A stretch of 64,000 nucleotides of DNA from VXYL01 sp965199945 (GTDB lineage: Bacteria > Pseudomonadota > Gammaproteobacteria > Pseudomonadales > Azotimanducaceae): contig OZ241354.1 of NCBI GenBank assembly GCA_965199945.1, positions 434,001-498,000 on the forward strand, written 5' to 3'. Both the position numbers and the translations under genes were made by a program. The notes beneath the pieces were generated by a model that was given only the letters and a program-made list of their open reading frames with translations, did not search any database and was not told the DNA's origin. Of the stretch, positions 32,989-41,851 are shown piece by piece (the stretch's first letter is position 1; every line of letters begins with the position of its first letter).

Positions 32989-34698
32989 CTACGTCGATGC
33001 GACGCGTGGGAAGTCGACGCGCCAAATGGCGCTGGCCTGCCGGGCCATCCAGTCCTGCTGCGCGTACACCTTCTCAGGCGACCACGTCTCGAACTCCTCG
33101 GCGATACGCCGCGCAAGGCCGAACTCGCTGGCCAGGTAGGCATGGCGCTTCGCGTCGTACTCGGCATTGCCGATGTCGCGGTTGGCGGCGGTCTCCAGCA
33201 GCGTCATGTTGCCCAGGCGATAGGTGCAGTCCTCGCGCTGGCGGTCGTCGAAGTGCGCCCAGCCTGCGCTGTCCGGGCGTTCGGGGAGGATGTGTTCGAT
33301 GTTGTAGGAATCGCTTTCGACGTCGAATTCGCGGCCCGAGACTCGCCTTTCCAACCTCAGCAGGATGAAGCGAACCAGCCGGCGATGCCTGTGCGTGCGC
33401 AGCTGCGCGTCGGCGAAGGCCGCTCGAAAGGCGCGGTCCTCCAAGTAGATCGGCCGCAATGCCGCAACGGCTTCGCGCCAGCCGATGCTTCCCGTCGCGA
33501 GCGTCTGCGCGATCCTGTTGTAGACGGCTTCCTGCTCGTTCGCCTGGCGGCGGCCGATCACGTTGTAGCGCAAGGAGACGACGACAATCGCGTTCAAGAA
33601 GCGCTCGAACGCGTCGCGGTCGTCCTCGGCGAAGCGGTTGTGCGCGGCCAGCAGCACCGCCTGGGGCTGGCGCACGCCGAACAGCCGCAGCTGCGCCAGC
33701 GCGTCGCGTTCGGGCGCGCGCCAAGCGCCGTCGTTTGGATTCTGCAAGGCGACGAAGACGCGCGCATCTTGGTCCAGCGCCCGCAGCAGTTCGAACGCTT
33801 CGGCCCGGCCGCGCACCGTGGCGCTGATGGTCTTGAACAGGCTCGCCTTGCGCACCAGCGCATGGCGGCTGTTCCAGTACACGCGCAGGAACTCGGGAAA
33901 GCTCTCGCCGCCGAGCAGGCCGACGATGGTCTCCCAGCGCTCTTCCAGCGCCGCCACTTCGGACTCGTGGGCGCCGCCTCGGGCCACGACGGAGAACAGC
34001 AGGTTCTTCAAGAGGTCTGTGGCGGAGAGGCGCACGTCGCGCGCGTTCAGCGTCTCGAACACCTTGAAGGCGTTGACGCCGTCCGCGACGGTGATCGTGG
34101 TGAAGACAAGCCTGTCCACCATGCTGTCGACGAAGCGCGCCACCGCCTCGCCGGAGTTGCCGGCATGGGAGGCGACGCGCTCCCGAAACCACTTGAATGC
34201 GTCGCGCAGGAGCTTTTCGGAAGCGTTGATGCCGCGCCTCGGCAAGGGCTCGAGCGGCACGAGGTAGCTCTGGTAGAAGCCGTCGTTGTGGCGGTTCAAC
34301 GTCAGCTTGGCGCGGGAAACAAGCGTGACCGGATCCAAATAGCCGATGTAGCTGTTGCGCAATTGCGCGGCGCGGCGGTTGTCCGGGTCTTCGCCAGCGT
34401 CGGAAGCGGCCAGATCCCGCAGGTGGGCGATGGCCGCCAGCACCAGCAGGCTCAGCGTGGTGATGCGCTGCTGGCCGTCGATGATCTCGAAGTCGCGCTG
34501 GTTCTCGGATTGCAGCACCAGGTAGCCCATGTAGTGGGCGTCTTCGGCGTCCTCGTCGAACAAGGCGACGAGGTCCTGCCAGAGGTCGTCCCATTCGTCG
34601 CTCCCCCAGGAGTAGTCGCGCTGGAACGCCGGCACGCGGTAGCTCAGGCCATTGCCCATGAGCTGGCGGAACGTGGTGTTGGCGGTGTCGAGGTTCAT
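32989..34698 (-). CDS. DUF262-DUF1524 (GmrSD-like) protein
   Basis: The 569-residue protein joins a DUF262 domain (GmrS-like: VPAFQRDYSW at 22-31 and IIDGQQRITTL at 72-82, the nucleotide-binding DGQQR) to a C-terminal DUF1524 domain (GmrD-like His-Me nuclease: IEHILPE at 467-473, His469 likely catalytic, with LGNMTLLE following). GmrSD and relatives are type IV restriction enzymes that cut glucosylated or otherwise modified phage DNA. A defence role is inferred from the family; no other defence gene adjoins. I start at the ATG at 34698 because DUF262 homology begins there; the frame continues through the divergent SDR. Two-domain architecture and length are normal. Confidence 0.87.
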   Translation of the reverse strand: MNLDTANTTFRQLMGNGLSYRVPAFQRDYSWGSDEWDDLWQDLVALFDEDAEDAHYMGYLVLQSENQRDFEIIDGQQRITTLSLLVLAAIAHLRDLAASDAGEDPDNRRAAQLRNSYIGYLDPVTLVSRAKLTLNRHNDGFYQSYLVPLEPLPRRGINASEKLLRDAFKWFRERVASHAGNSGEAVARFVDSMVDRLVFTTITVADGVNAFKVFETLNARDVRLSATDLLKNLLFSVVARGGAHESEVAALEERWETIVGLLGGESFPEFLRVYWNSRHALVRKASLFKTISATVRGRAEAFELLRALDQDARVFVALQNPNDGAWRAPERDALAQLRLFGVRQPQAVLLAAHNRFAEDDRDAFERFLNAIVVVSLRYNVIGRRQANEQEAVYNRIAQTLATGSIGWREAVAALRPIYLEDRAFRAAFADAQLRTHRHRRLVRFILLRLERRVSGREFDVESDSYNIEHILPERPDSAGWAHFDDRQREDCTYRLGNMTLLETAANRDIGNAEYDAKRHAYLASEFGLARRIAEEFETWSPEKVYAQQDWMARQASAIWRVDFPRVAST

Positions 34699-34821
34699 GC
34701 GGCGGTTCGGTTTCCACGACCAAGGGCGGCGGCGTCCTCGTGCCGGAATCGACGATGGCTGCGGCACGATGGATGCGGTGCGGTGATAGTATCCCGCGCA
34801 CACGGATTGGGGGCGAGAAGA

Positions 34822-35679
34822 ATGCGCGATGTGGCGGGCAAGACGGCGTTCATCACCGGCGGGGCAAGCGGCATGGGGCTGGCCATGGCGCGTTCGTTCG
34901 CCAAGGCCGGCATGAAGGTCGTGATCGCGGACATCGAGCAGGCGGCGCGTGATGCCGCCCAGGCCGAGTTCGAGTCCAGCAACGCCGAGTTCCTCGTGCT
35001 GCCGCTGGACGTGACGGACCGCGACGCAATGAAGGAGGCGGCGGACGCCACCGAGGAACGCTTCGGCAAGGTGCATGTGGTGTGCAACAACGCCGGCGTG
35101 GCCGTTGGCGGGCCGATCGATCAGATGGCCTACAACGACTGGGACTGGGTGAACAAGGTGAACCTCGACGGCGTGGTCAACGGCATCCAGACCTTCACCG
35201 AGCGCATGAAGGCGCATGGCGAAGGCGGCCACTTCGTCAACACCGCGTCGATGGCGGGGCACATTTCCATCCCCGGCCTTTCCGTCTACACGGGCACGAA
35301 GTTTGCCGTGGTGGGCATCTCGGAGACGATGCGGGCCGATCTGCTGCCGCACGACATCGGCGTTTCGGTGCTCTGCCCGGGCCTGGTGAACACCAACATC
35401 TTCGACTCCGGCCGCAACCGGCCGGAAGACCTGCCGGGCGCCTCGCTGACGCCTTTGGTCGATCCCGATGCCGGCGACCTGTCGGCGCAGCTGGAGCAGA
35501 TGCGCCACACCGCCCTCGATCCGGCCGTGGTCGGCGACATGGTGCTGCACGCGATCCGCGAGAACGAGTTCTACATCTTCACGCATCCCGAGCTGGAAGC
35601 CATGACGGACGCCCGCAAGGACGAAATGGCAAGCGCCTTCGCGCGCTGGCGCAGCTACCGCGAGGAGCGGGGAGTCTAG
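34822..35679 (+). CDS. Classical SDR oxidoreductase
   Basis: The 285-residue protein is a complete short-chain dehydrogenase: TGGASGMG (12-19), Asp37 after the second strand favouring NAD over NADP, NNAG (89-92), Ser143 and Y156-T-G-T-K160. The C-terminal part (FYIFTHPELEAMTDARKDEM) is typical of a group of uncharacterised SDRs. The ATG at 34822 follows GAGAAGA, and a TAGTAT lies about 30 bp upstream. It is followed by the Mrp/ApbC gene after 65 nt. Unlike the two other SDRs in this window, its active site is intact. Substrate unknown. Confidence 0.9.
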   Translation: MRDVAGKTAFITGGASGMGLAMARSFAKAGMKVVIADIEQAARDAAQAEFESSNAEFLVLPLDVTDRDAMKEAADATEERFGKVHVVCNNAGVAVGGPIDQMAYNDWDWVNKVNLDGVVNGIQTFTERMKAHGEGGHFVNTASMAGHISIPGLSVYTGTKFAVVGISETMRADLLPHDIGVSVLCPGLVNTNIFDSGRNRPEDLPGASLTPLVDPDAGDLSAQLEQMRHTALDPAVVGDMVLHAIRENEFYIFTHPELEAMTDARKDEMASAFARWRSYREERGV

Positions 35680-35744
35680 CGGCGAACGCTTGGCCGACGC
35701 GCGTTCGTCCGGCGACGGCGCGAAACCTCAAGGGCCGCGAACCC

Positions 35745-36782
35745 ATGCCCAATCCGCTCGAGAGCTTTCCCGACCCGGTGCTCGGCGCGACCTGGGGCGA
35801 ACTGGGGGCGATCCGCCGCGCCGCCCGGCTCGACGGCCGCTGGCACGTGGATGCCGCGCTCGGCTACCCGGTTGCCGGTCTCCAGGAACCCTACGCGGAG
35901 GCGCTCTCGGAACGCTTGGGCGACGCCGTGGCCCTCGACCTCGGTTTCGCGCCGCCGCCGGGGGAAGGCGTTCAAGGCGCTTCGCACATCATCGCCGTCG
36001 CATCCGGCAAGGGCGGCGTAGGCAAGTCCACCACCGCCGTCAATCTCGCCCTCGCCCTTGACCGCGCCGGCGCCAAGGCCGGCATTCTGGACGCGGACAT
36101 CTACGGCCCCAGCCAAGGCATGATGCTTGGCGTGGCCGAAGGGCGGCGCCCGGAAGTGCGCGACCAGCGCGCCTTCGTGCCGATTCGCGCCCACGGCATC
36201 GAGGCGATCTCCATGAGCATGATGGTGACCGACAAGACGCCGATGGTGTGGCGCGGGCCGATGGCGTCCGGCGCCCTGCAGCAGCTTGTGGGGCAGACGC
36301 TGTGGAGCGGCCTCGACTATCTGGTGGTGGACATGCCGCCCGGCACCGGCGACATCCAGCTCACCCTCTCCCAGCAGGCGCGGGTGAGCGGCGCGGTGAT
36401 CGTCACGACGCCCCAGGACATCGCCCTGCTGGACGCCCGCAAGGGCATCGAAATGTTCCGCAAGGTGGACATTCCCATCCTCGGCATCGTCGAGAACATG
36501 AGCTGGTTCGAATGCGACGGCTGCGGCAAGGCGCACCACCTGTTCGGCGAAGGCGGCGGCGCTCGGGTGGCCGAGGAATACGGCGTGGAGCTGCTTGGTT
36601 CGTTCCCGCTCGATCCACGCATCCGCGAATCCACCGACGGCGGCGCGCCCACCGTCGCCAGCGATCCGGCCGGCAAGACCGCCGCCCTCTTCATCGACTG
36701 CGCGCGGCGCGTGGCCGGCGCGGTGTGGCGGAACGCCCAAGGCGCAGCCCGCCCGCCGGTCATCACCATGGACGACCAGTGA
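35745..36782 (+). CDS. apbC: Mrp/ApbC Fe-S cluster carrier ATPase
   Basis: This 345-residue cytosolic P-loop ATPase carries and hands over Fe-S clusters. It has the deviant Walker A GKGGVGKST (about 89-97), DADIYGPSQG, DMPPGTGD, NMSWFECDGCG with the cluster-binding CxxC, and FPLDPRIRESTDGG. About 80 residues before the ATPase domain are a shortened version of the usual N-terminal DUF59 domain. The start at 35745 (MPNPLESFPDPVLG) is set by that region. The dcd gene overlaps its stop as GTGA, as in many gammaproteobacteria. Confidence 0.93.
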   Translation: MPNPLESFPDPVLGATWGELGAIRRAARLDGRWHVDAALGYPVAGLQEPYAEALSERLGDAVALDLGFAPPPGEGVQGASHIIAVASGKGGVGKSTTAVNLALALDRAGAKAGILDADIYGPSQGMMLGVAEGRRPEVRDQRAFVPIRAHGIEAISMSMMVTDKTPMVWRGPMASGALQQLVGQTLWSGLDYLVVDMPPGTGDIQLTLSQQARVSGAVIVTTPQDIALLDARKGIEMFRKVDIPILGIVENMSWFECDGCGKAHHLFGEGGGARVAEEYGVELLGSFPLDPRIRESTDGGAPTVASDPAGKTAALFIDCARRVAGAVWRNAQGAARPPVITMDDQ

Positions 36783-37342
36783 GCATCAAGCCCGACCGCT
36801 GGATTCGGGAGATGGCGGCCGGGGGCATGATCGAGCCCTTCGAGACGGCGCAGGTGCGCACCGTGGACGGCGAGCGGGTGATCTCCTACGGCACTTCCAG
36901 CTACGGCTACGACGTGCGCTGCGCCCCCGAGTTCAAGGTGTTCACCAACATCAACTCGGCGACGGTGGATCCCAAGCGCTTCGACCACCGCAGCTTCGTG
37001 GACGTGCGCGGCGACAGCTGCATCGTGCCCCCCAACGCCTTCGCCCTGGCGAGAACCGTGGAGTACTTCCGCATCCCCCGCGACGTGCTGACGCTGTGCG
37101 TCGGCAAGTCCACCTACGCCCGCTGCGGCATCATCGTCAACGTCACCCCGCTGGAACCGGAGTGGGAAGGGCACGTCACCCTCGAGTTCTCCAACACCAC
37201 CAATCTGCCGGCGCGGATCTACGCCAACGAGGGCGTGGCGCAGCTGCTCTTCTTCCAGAGCGACGAAGCCTGCGAAGTGTCGTATTTGGACCGTGGCGGG
37301 AAGTACCAGCGGCAACGAGGAGTGACGCTGCCCAGAGCATGA
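36779..37342 (+). CDS. dcd: dCTP deaminase
   Basis: Dcd converts dCTP to dUTP to feed dTMP synthesis. The 187-residue product begins SIKPDRWIREMA and has SSYGYDVRC, VGKSTYARCGIIV with the substrate-binding Ser and Arg, and TPLEPEWEGHVTLEFSNTT with the catalytic Glu. Length is that of the monofunctional gammaproteobacterial enzyme (about 190). The start is a GTG whose last bases form the apbC stop (GTGA), so the two are translationally coupled. Confidence 0.96.
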   Translation: MSIKPDRWIREMAAGGMIEPFETAQVRTVDGERVISYGTSSYGYDVRCAPEFKVFTNINSATVDPKRFDHRSFVDVRGDSCIVPPNAFALARTVEYFRIPRDVLTLCVGKSTYARCGIIVNVTPLEPEWEGHVTLEFSNTTNLPARIYANEGVAQLLFFQSDEACEVSYLDRGGKYQRQRGVTLPRA

Positions 37343-37365
37343 CGCTTCCGCGCAGCGGGGGCGCG

Positions 37366-38415
37366 TCAGCAGTCGATGCACACGCCGATCGGCTTCGACT
37401 GCATCAGCGAGGCGCGGGTTCGACTCCAGGAGGGAATGAACGCCGAATGGCCGCCGGCGTCGCCGCCCGCCACGGTCACCAGAATGTCCTCCGCGCCGAA
37501 GCCGCGGTGGACGTCCGCCGTGCCCTGCCGTTCGTGTTCCCGGGGAACGTACTTGCGCACGCGGCGCATCGCCTCGACGCTGCGCTTGGCCTGCTCGAAC
37601 AAGTAGCGCTTCACGTCGTCCTTGGTCCAGCCGCCGCCAGCGACGATGTCGGCGTGCTCCGGCGAGAGCGCCACCACCGACTGGCCGATGGTGATGCAGC
37701 CCAAGTTGGCCATCGAATCCGCCATGCAGTCGAGAATCGCCTCGGGCGCATTGCCGCCGTGGTTCTCCACATTGCAGAAGCCGGCGCCGGCGAAGACGGT
37801 GACGCTGGAGATGTCCTCGCCGTAGCCGAGCTCCACGTGCAGCGGCTGCCACGGATTGCGCTCGGCGCGCTCGGCGATGCACGAGCAGTACTTGCCCGGA
37901 TGCCCTTGGGTGGACTGGTCGGCGATGCCGGGCGTCATCTCGAAGACGTTCAGCACGATCAGCCGCATCGCCCGCCCGATGGTGGCGTTGGCGCGGTTGC
38001 CGGGGCCGAAGACGTTGCCGGCGGCGTTCATGCCGATGTCCTGCACGACGGGCCCGGAGACGATCAACAGCGGCGCGGAACCGCCGGTGCTGGCGGTGGA
38101 CGCATGGAAGTTGAAGTCCGGCTCGTTGGCCGCTTCAAGGGCGGCCACGAGCACCGGGAAGTATTCGGGCAGGCAGCCGGCCATGACGGCGTTCGTCGCC
38201 GCGGCAAGGAGACTGCATTCGAGGCCCGTAGTCGGATGCGCCGCGACCACCGTCTCCGGCGGACGCCCCTCCATGGCCAGCATCGACGCCACCCGCGACG
38301 CCTCCGGCGGCACCACCGGCAGGCCGTCGGTCCAGCCCCGCTCGTAGCAGGCGTCGATTGCGGCAAGGGCATCCGCGTCGACTTCGACGGTTCGGGCGGT
38401 CGCGGACAAGGGCAT
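37366..38415 (-). CDS. Conserved protein of unknown function
   Basis: The 349-residue protein belongs to a family I recall from environmental proteobacteria and actinobacteria. Its marks are GWTDGLPVVPPE near the N-terminus, a long NAVMAGCLPEYFPVLVAALEA segment (helical), APLLIVSGPV, FGPGNRANATIGRAMRLI, TQGHPGKYCSCIAE, and a C-terminal CxxC in GVCIDC. No signal peptide or membrane helix is evident. The ATG at 38415 has GGAAG 7 nt upstream, which I prefer to the in-frame ATG at 38460. Relatives are often beside UGSC-motif (seleno)proteins, from memory; none is here. It lies downstream of the polymerase, PhyH and DsbA-like genes on the same strand. Confidence 0.72.
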   Translation of the reverse strand: MPLSATARTVEVDADALAAIDACYERGWTDGLPVVPPEASRVASMLAMEGRPPETVVAAHPTTGLECSLLAAATNAVMAGCLPEYFPVLVAALEAANEPDFNFHASTASTGGSAPLLIVSGPVVQDIGMNAAGNVFGPGNRANATIGRAMRLIVLNVFEMTPGIADQSTQGHPGKYCSCIAERAERNPWQPLHVELGYGEDISSVTVFAGAGFCNVENHGGNAPEAILDCMADSMANLGCITIGQSVVALSPEHADIVAGGGWTKDDVKRYLFEQAKRSVEAMRRVRKYVPREHERQGTADVHRGFGAEDILVTVAGGDAGGHSAFIPSWSRTRASLMQSKPIGVCIDC

Positions 38416-38490
38416 GGGCGTCTTCCGTAGCGAAAGAACGGCCAGCTTACATGGATTCATTGCTTTCCCATTAACCCCAGCCGAACTTTA

Positions 38491-38506
38491 TCTCGGCTTG
38501 CCGAGA
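38491..38506. terminator. Hairpin downstream of the Wzy-like gene
   Basis: TCTCGG-CTTG-CCGAGA forms a perfect 6-bp stem with a 4-nt loop in the 195-bp gap between the conserved unknown gene and the polymerase gene. It lies about 105 bp after the polymerase stop. No T run follows on either strand, so termination is only possible. Confidence 0.22.
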
Positions 38507-38610
38507 ACATCGTCGGGTCACGGCGTTGTCTCGGAGCGATTGCGAGGACTTCCGCGGGCTTCGCAATACACGGCTGACTGCGAACCGACCGAGTAGGAAC
38601 CGCGCGCGGA

Positions 38611-40578
38611 TCAGCGGGGCCTCGGGCGCCGCAGCCGTGTCGCGGCGCGAACTGCCAATGCGAGAGCGGCCACCGCTATCGCGTACCACGTCAGGAAGCC
38701 CAGGGAAACGGAGAGGATGGATTCCATCTCCAAGGCCAGCACCGTCAGCATGTGCGTGCCGGCGGCCATTGTGGCAACGCAAGCACTTGGCTTGTGGAAG
38801 AGTTCGTGGAGGATCCGATAGAGGAGGCCGAGCAGGAACATGCCGGCGAGTACGCCAGGCACGCCGAAGTTCACGTAGAACTCGCCGAGCTGATGCACTT
38901 TGGCGTTGTTCATCACGTTCGGCGGCACGAAGCCGTAGCGCTTCCCGAGGTCGCCGACGTCCGGCGGCTTGTCCCGAAAGACGATTCGCGGAACGAACTT
39001 GTAGAGGAGCGGCGCGTAGGTCTCGCCTCGTAGGAAGGGAAGGGGATCGGGCGTGTGCTCGGTGAGCCAAGCGAGCGGCAGCAGGTAGTCGAGGCGCTGC
39101 GGCGTCAAGTCCATGATGCGCGAGACGTGTTCACCGTCGAGGGCCGCTACGGTCCTTGCGTACACGACCGCTTTGTTCGCCAAGGAGTCGCGGGCGTTCG
39201 GCGCCCCCGGGTTCCTGCCCGTGCCCCCGGGCGCGTCGGCGGGCCTGGAGCGGACGACGTCGCTCTGCACGACCCTCTGCATTCGGTACAGGGCAGTGCG
39301 AACGGTGGTCGTCGGGTAGTCCGGCAGACGAACGCCAGCGACGCAGCGCCCGCCGCGCACCGAGCCGTCGGCGAAGGAGAAGCCCAACTGCTGGTAGCCA
39401 CGTCGCCGGTAACGCGCCGGCAGGTCGTCAGGGCGCACAGGATCCACGAAGACCGTCGCGCTCAGCGGCGGCTGCGCGCTTGGCCGGCAGACGTCTGGAT
39501 CGTTGTGGGCGAAAGTGAGCATCCGGTTGCGCAGCGTGGAGTCGTAGTCGGGCGTCGCCAGCGTCTGTTCCTCTCCGTCCTTCATGTCGAATTGATGGTT
39601 GCCGTAGCGCCAGGTCTTGACCGGGCCGACGCCGTGCGTCCATATGAGCTGCCGGTAGTCCATGCGCGCCGGGAGCAGCACGAAGAGCACGGCGACGGCG
39701 GTCGCCAGGCCGAAGGCAATGCCGCGCCAAGTGGGCGTCGGCGCGACCACCGCATAGGCCATGAACAGGGCGAAAACGGCCTTGATGCCGTGGTTCACCA
39801 TCCCCGTGCTCAGCCCCAGAACCGTGTAGTAGACGGCGAGCGCCGCCAGCAACAGCCGCCCGGCGGCGCCGAGCTGGCCGCGCAGATGCAGGTGGAAGAG
39901 CATCAGCATGGCGAACACGACGAATTGGCCGGCCAGCGTCACCGGAAACGCGAGCGCGTCCGGCAGCAGCGCCTCGCCGACGTGGCGGGCCACGACCGCC
40001 GCGTTGTCGAGATAGAGAAACGGCGCCGCGGCGAGGCCGACGGCCAGGGCCACGGCCTTGGCGAGCCTTGGATCGTCGCTCGGCAGGATTTGGACGGTTG
40101 GCCACGCCGCCGTCGCAAAACGCGCAAGCGCGAAGTAGCCGATCAGGAGGGCGCTCCACCCGCCGAGCGCCAGCATGAGCGCGTAATCGATGGCGTGGCT
40201 GTCGAGCAGCGGCCACGGCCACCACGAGCCGGAAAACTCGCGGTATACGAAGACGGGCACGGCGAACCACGTCGCGTAGAGGACGCCGACAAAAGGCATC
40301 AGAGACTGTCGCCAAGGACGCCGCGCCGCCCACATCATCGACGGCACGGCACACAGCCCCACGAGCGCGCTCGCGAGCAGGCGCTGCAACGGCGTGGGTT
40401 CGGCGGGCGCATAGAGATTGAGGCCGACGATGGCGGCGGCCAACAAGAGCAAGACCGTCGCGAACATCCGGCGCCTGGCGTCGAACGACGCCGCGTGCTC
40501 GGCGCCGCCGGCATGGCCGGCGCGGGCGCGTTCGGGCTTGTTCCGCAAACTCCCTGCCTGGCGCAAGATGCGGTTCAT
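38611..40578 (-). CDS. Wzy-like O-antigen/glycan polymerase with extra domain
   Basis: The 655-residue inner-membrane protein has about ten or more hydrophobic helices and the polymerase-type C-terminal loop RIVFRDKPPDVGDLGKRYGF, then LGEFYVNFGVPGVLAGMFLLGLLYR, seen in oligosaccharide repeat-unit polymerases. Between two membrane halves lies a large soluble loop (about 305-500). Residues about 344-432 of that loop (YDSTLRNRMLTF, VFVDPVRPDDLPARYRRRGY, RCVAGVRLPDY, VRTALY) align with the unnamed C-terminal domain of the SGNH-fold proteins at 15.8-19.4 kb. The ATG at 40578 is 55 nt after the PhyH stop. Surface polysaccharide assembly is likely; no glycosyltransferases adjoin. Confidence 0.78.
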   Translation of the reverse strand: MNRILRQAGSLRNKPERARAGHAGGAEHAASFDARRRMFATVLLLLAAAIVGLNLYAPAEPTPLQRLLASALVGLCAVPSMMWAARRPWRQSLMPFVGVLYATWFAVPVFVYREFSGSWWPWPLLDSHAIDYALMLALGGWSALLIGYFALARFATAAWPTVQILPSDDPRLAKAVALAVGLAAAPFLYLDNAAVVARHVGEALLPDALAFPVTLAGQFVVFAMLMLFHLHLRGQLGAAGRLLLAALAVYYTVLGLSTGMVNHGIKAVFALFMAYAVVAPTPTWRGIAFGLATAVAVLFVLLPARMDYRQLIWTHGVGPVKTWRYGNHQFDMKDGEEQTLATPDYDSTLRNRMLTFAHNDPDVCRPSAQPPLSATVFVDPVRPDDLPARYRRRGYQQLGFSFADGSVRGGRCVAGVRLPDYPTTTVRTALYRMQRVVQSDVVRSRPADAPGGTGRNPGAPNARDSLANKAVVYARTVAALDGEHVSRIMDLTPQRLDYLLPLAWLTEHTPDPLPFLRGETYAPLLYKFVPRIVFRDKPPDVGDLGKRYGFVPPNVMNNAKVHQLGEFYVNFGVPGVLAGMFLLGLLYRILHELFHKPSACVATMAAGTHMLTVLALEMESILSVSLGFLTWYAIAVAALALAVRAATRLRRPRPR

Positions 40579-40633
40579 CTGCGAAGGTCGCCGCCGTTAG
40601 GCGGGTCGGCCCCCTGGTGTTGAATGTTCGCGG

Positions 40634-41851
40634 CTAGCCGCCCGGACTGCCCGAACGGCGCTCGCCGCTGCCGCCCATGCGCTTTGCGGCGGCGCGTCTC
40701 TCGGCGCCGAGGGGGTGCATCACGCCGGCGCCGGCCGGCCATGCGCCGGGCGGCGCCTTGACGCGGCGACAGATGTGCTTGCCGTGCGGCGTGAGCGTCT
40801 GCCAGATGTCGTGGGGCATGGTCGTCCGGTGGCCGTCGCGGGGTTCCGGGAGCCACGGCGCGCCGTATTCCACATTCGGCAGCGAGCGGATCTCGCGGCT
40901 CAAGTTCGGCGTGGCGCCGTGCCATGCGCGATTGTCGCGGAACACCCCGGCGCCCGCCGGGGCGCCGACGAGGGTCGAGAGGCGCATCCACTCCGGCTCT
41001 TCGGCGGGCGGCGTTGGCCGCATGGGCCAGGCGTGCGAGCCTGGGATCTGGCGGATGGGGCCGTTCTCCCAGGTGAGATCGCACATGGCGAAGTTGATCG
41101 TCACCACCGGCGGGGTGAAGTCCACGATGCGCCGGCGGGTGGCGTTGTCGATGTCGTCGCCTTCGGTCCGGATGTCGATGCCGATGGCGCGGGCCGTCTC
41201 CAGACGCGCTTCGCCGACGGCGTTGGATTCGGCGACGTCGGCGTGCAGGTGCTGGTATTCCACCGCGCCGGGAAGGCACAGATCGCCGCCGGCGCCGAGC
41301 ACGAGGTAGTCCATGCCGCCGAAGATCGCCGCCAGAATCGGCGTCGTCGTGGGCAGATCGACCATGGACGCCCACTCTTCTTCGTGCAGCATCTGCCGCG
41401 ACGCCGACGACGTGCCGTAGCTGTAGCGGTGCGGCAGCCGACCGCTCTCCGTCATGTACTTGCGGTCGCCTTGGCCCGGCACTTGGAGGATCTGCCGCAA
41501 CGCCCTGGCGCTGCCGCGGCGGAAGCGGGCCAGGTGTTCGGCGTCGAGCAGGTCGCGCACGACCACGAAGCCGTCGCGGTGGAAGATGCGCGCGGCGCGC
41601 TCGACTTCGCTCGGCGCGCAGATCTCGAGGCCGCGAATGCCGTTGCGCTTGCGCAGCGTCTCGCGCAGGGCCTGCACCTCCGGGTGGTCGTAGACGCGAT
41701 GGCTCGGCGCGCGCGGGTCCGGAATGCCGAAGCCGCGCTCTTCGGGCGCCGGAGCGCCGTTCTCGTCGACGGTCTCGTTCACCGGCGTGGCGGCGTCCCA
41801 GCCGATGGCGGATTCGCCGAACACTTCGAGGGCTGCCAGTTCGTCGCTCAT
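40634..41851 (-). CDS. Phytanoyl-CoA dioxygenase family protein
   Basis: The 405-residue protein has the PhyH fold of Fe(II)/2-oxoglutarate oxygenases: the metal-binding HxD in YQHLHADV, the helper segments FTPPVVTINFAMCDLTWENG, IPGSHAWPMRP with the second His region, and a 2-oxoglutarate-binding Arg likely near the end. The N-terminal 60 residues are variable, and the C-terminal tail after about 370 is Arg/Gly-rich. The ATG at 41851 overlaps the DsbA-like stop as ATGA. The substrate is unknown; family members hydroxylate lipids, amino acids and secondary metabolites. Confidence 0.87.
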   Translation of the reverse strand: MSDELAALEVFGESAIGWDAATPVNETVDENGAPAPEERGFGIPDPRAPSHRVYDHPEVQALRETLRKRNGIRGLEICAPSEVERAARIFHRDGFVVVRDLLDAEHLARFRRGSARALRQILQVPGQGDRKYMTESGRLPHRYSYGTSSASRQMLHEEEWASMVDLPTTTPILAAIFGGMDYLVLGAGGDLCLPGAVEYQHLHADVAESNAVGEARLETARAIGIDIRTEGDDIDNATRRRIVDFTPPVVTINFAMCDLTWENGPIRQIPGSHAWPMRPTPPAEEPEWMRLSTLVGAPAGAGVFRDNRAWHGATPNLSREIRSLPNVEYGAPWLPEPRDGHRTTMPHDIWQTLTPHGKHICRRVKAPPGAWPAGAGVMHPLGAERRAAAKRMGGSGERRSGSPGG

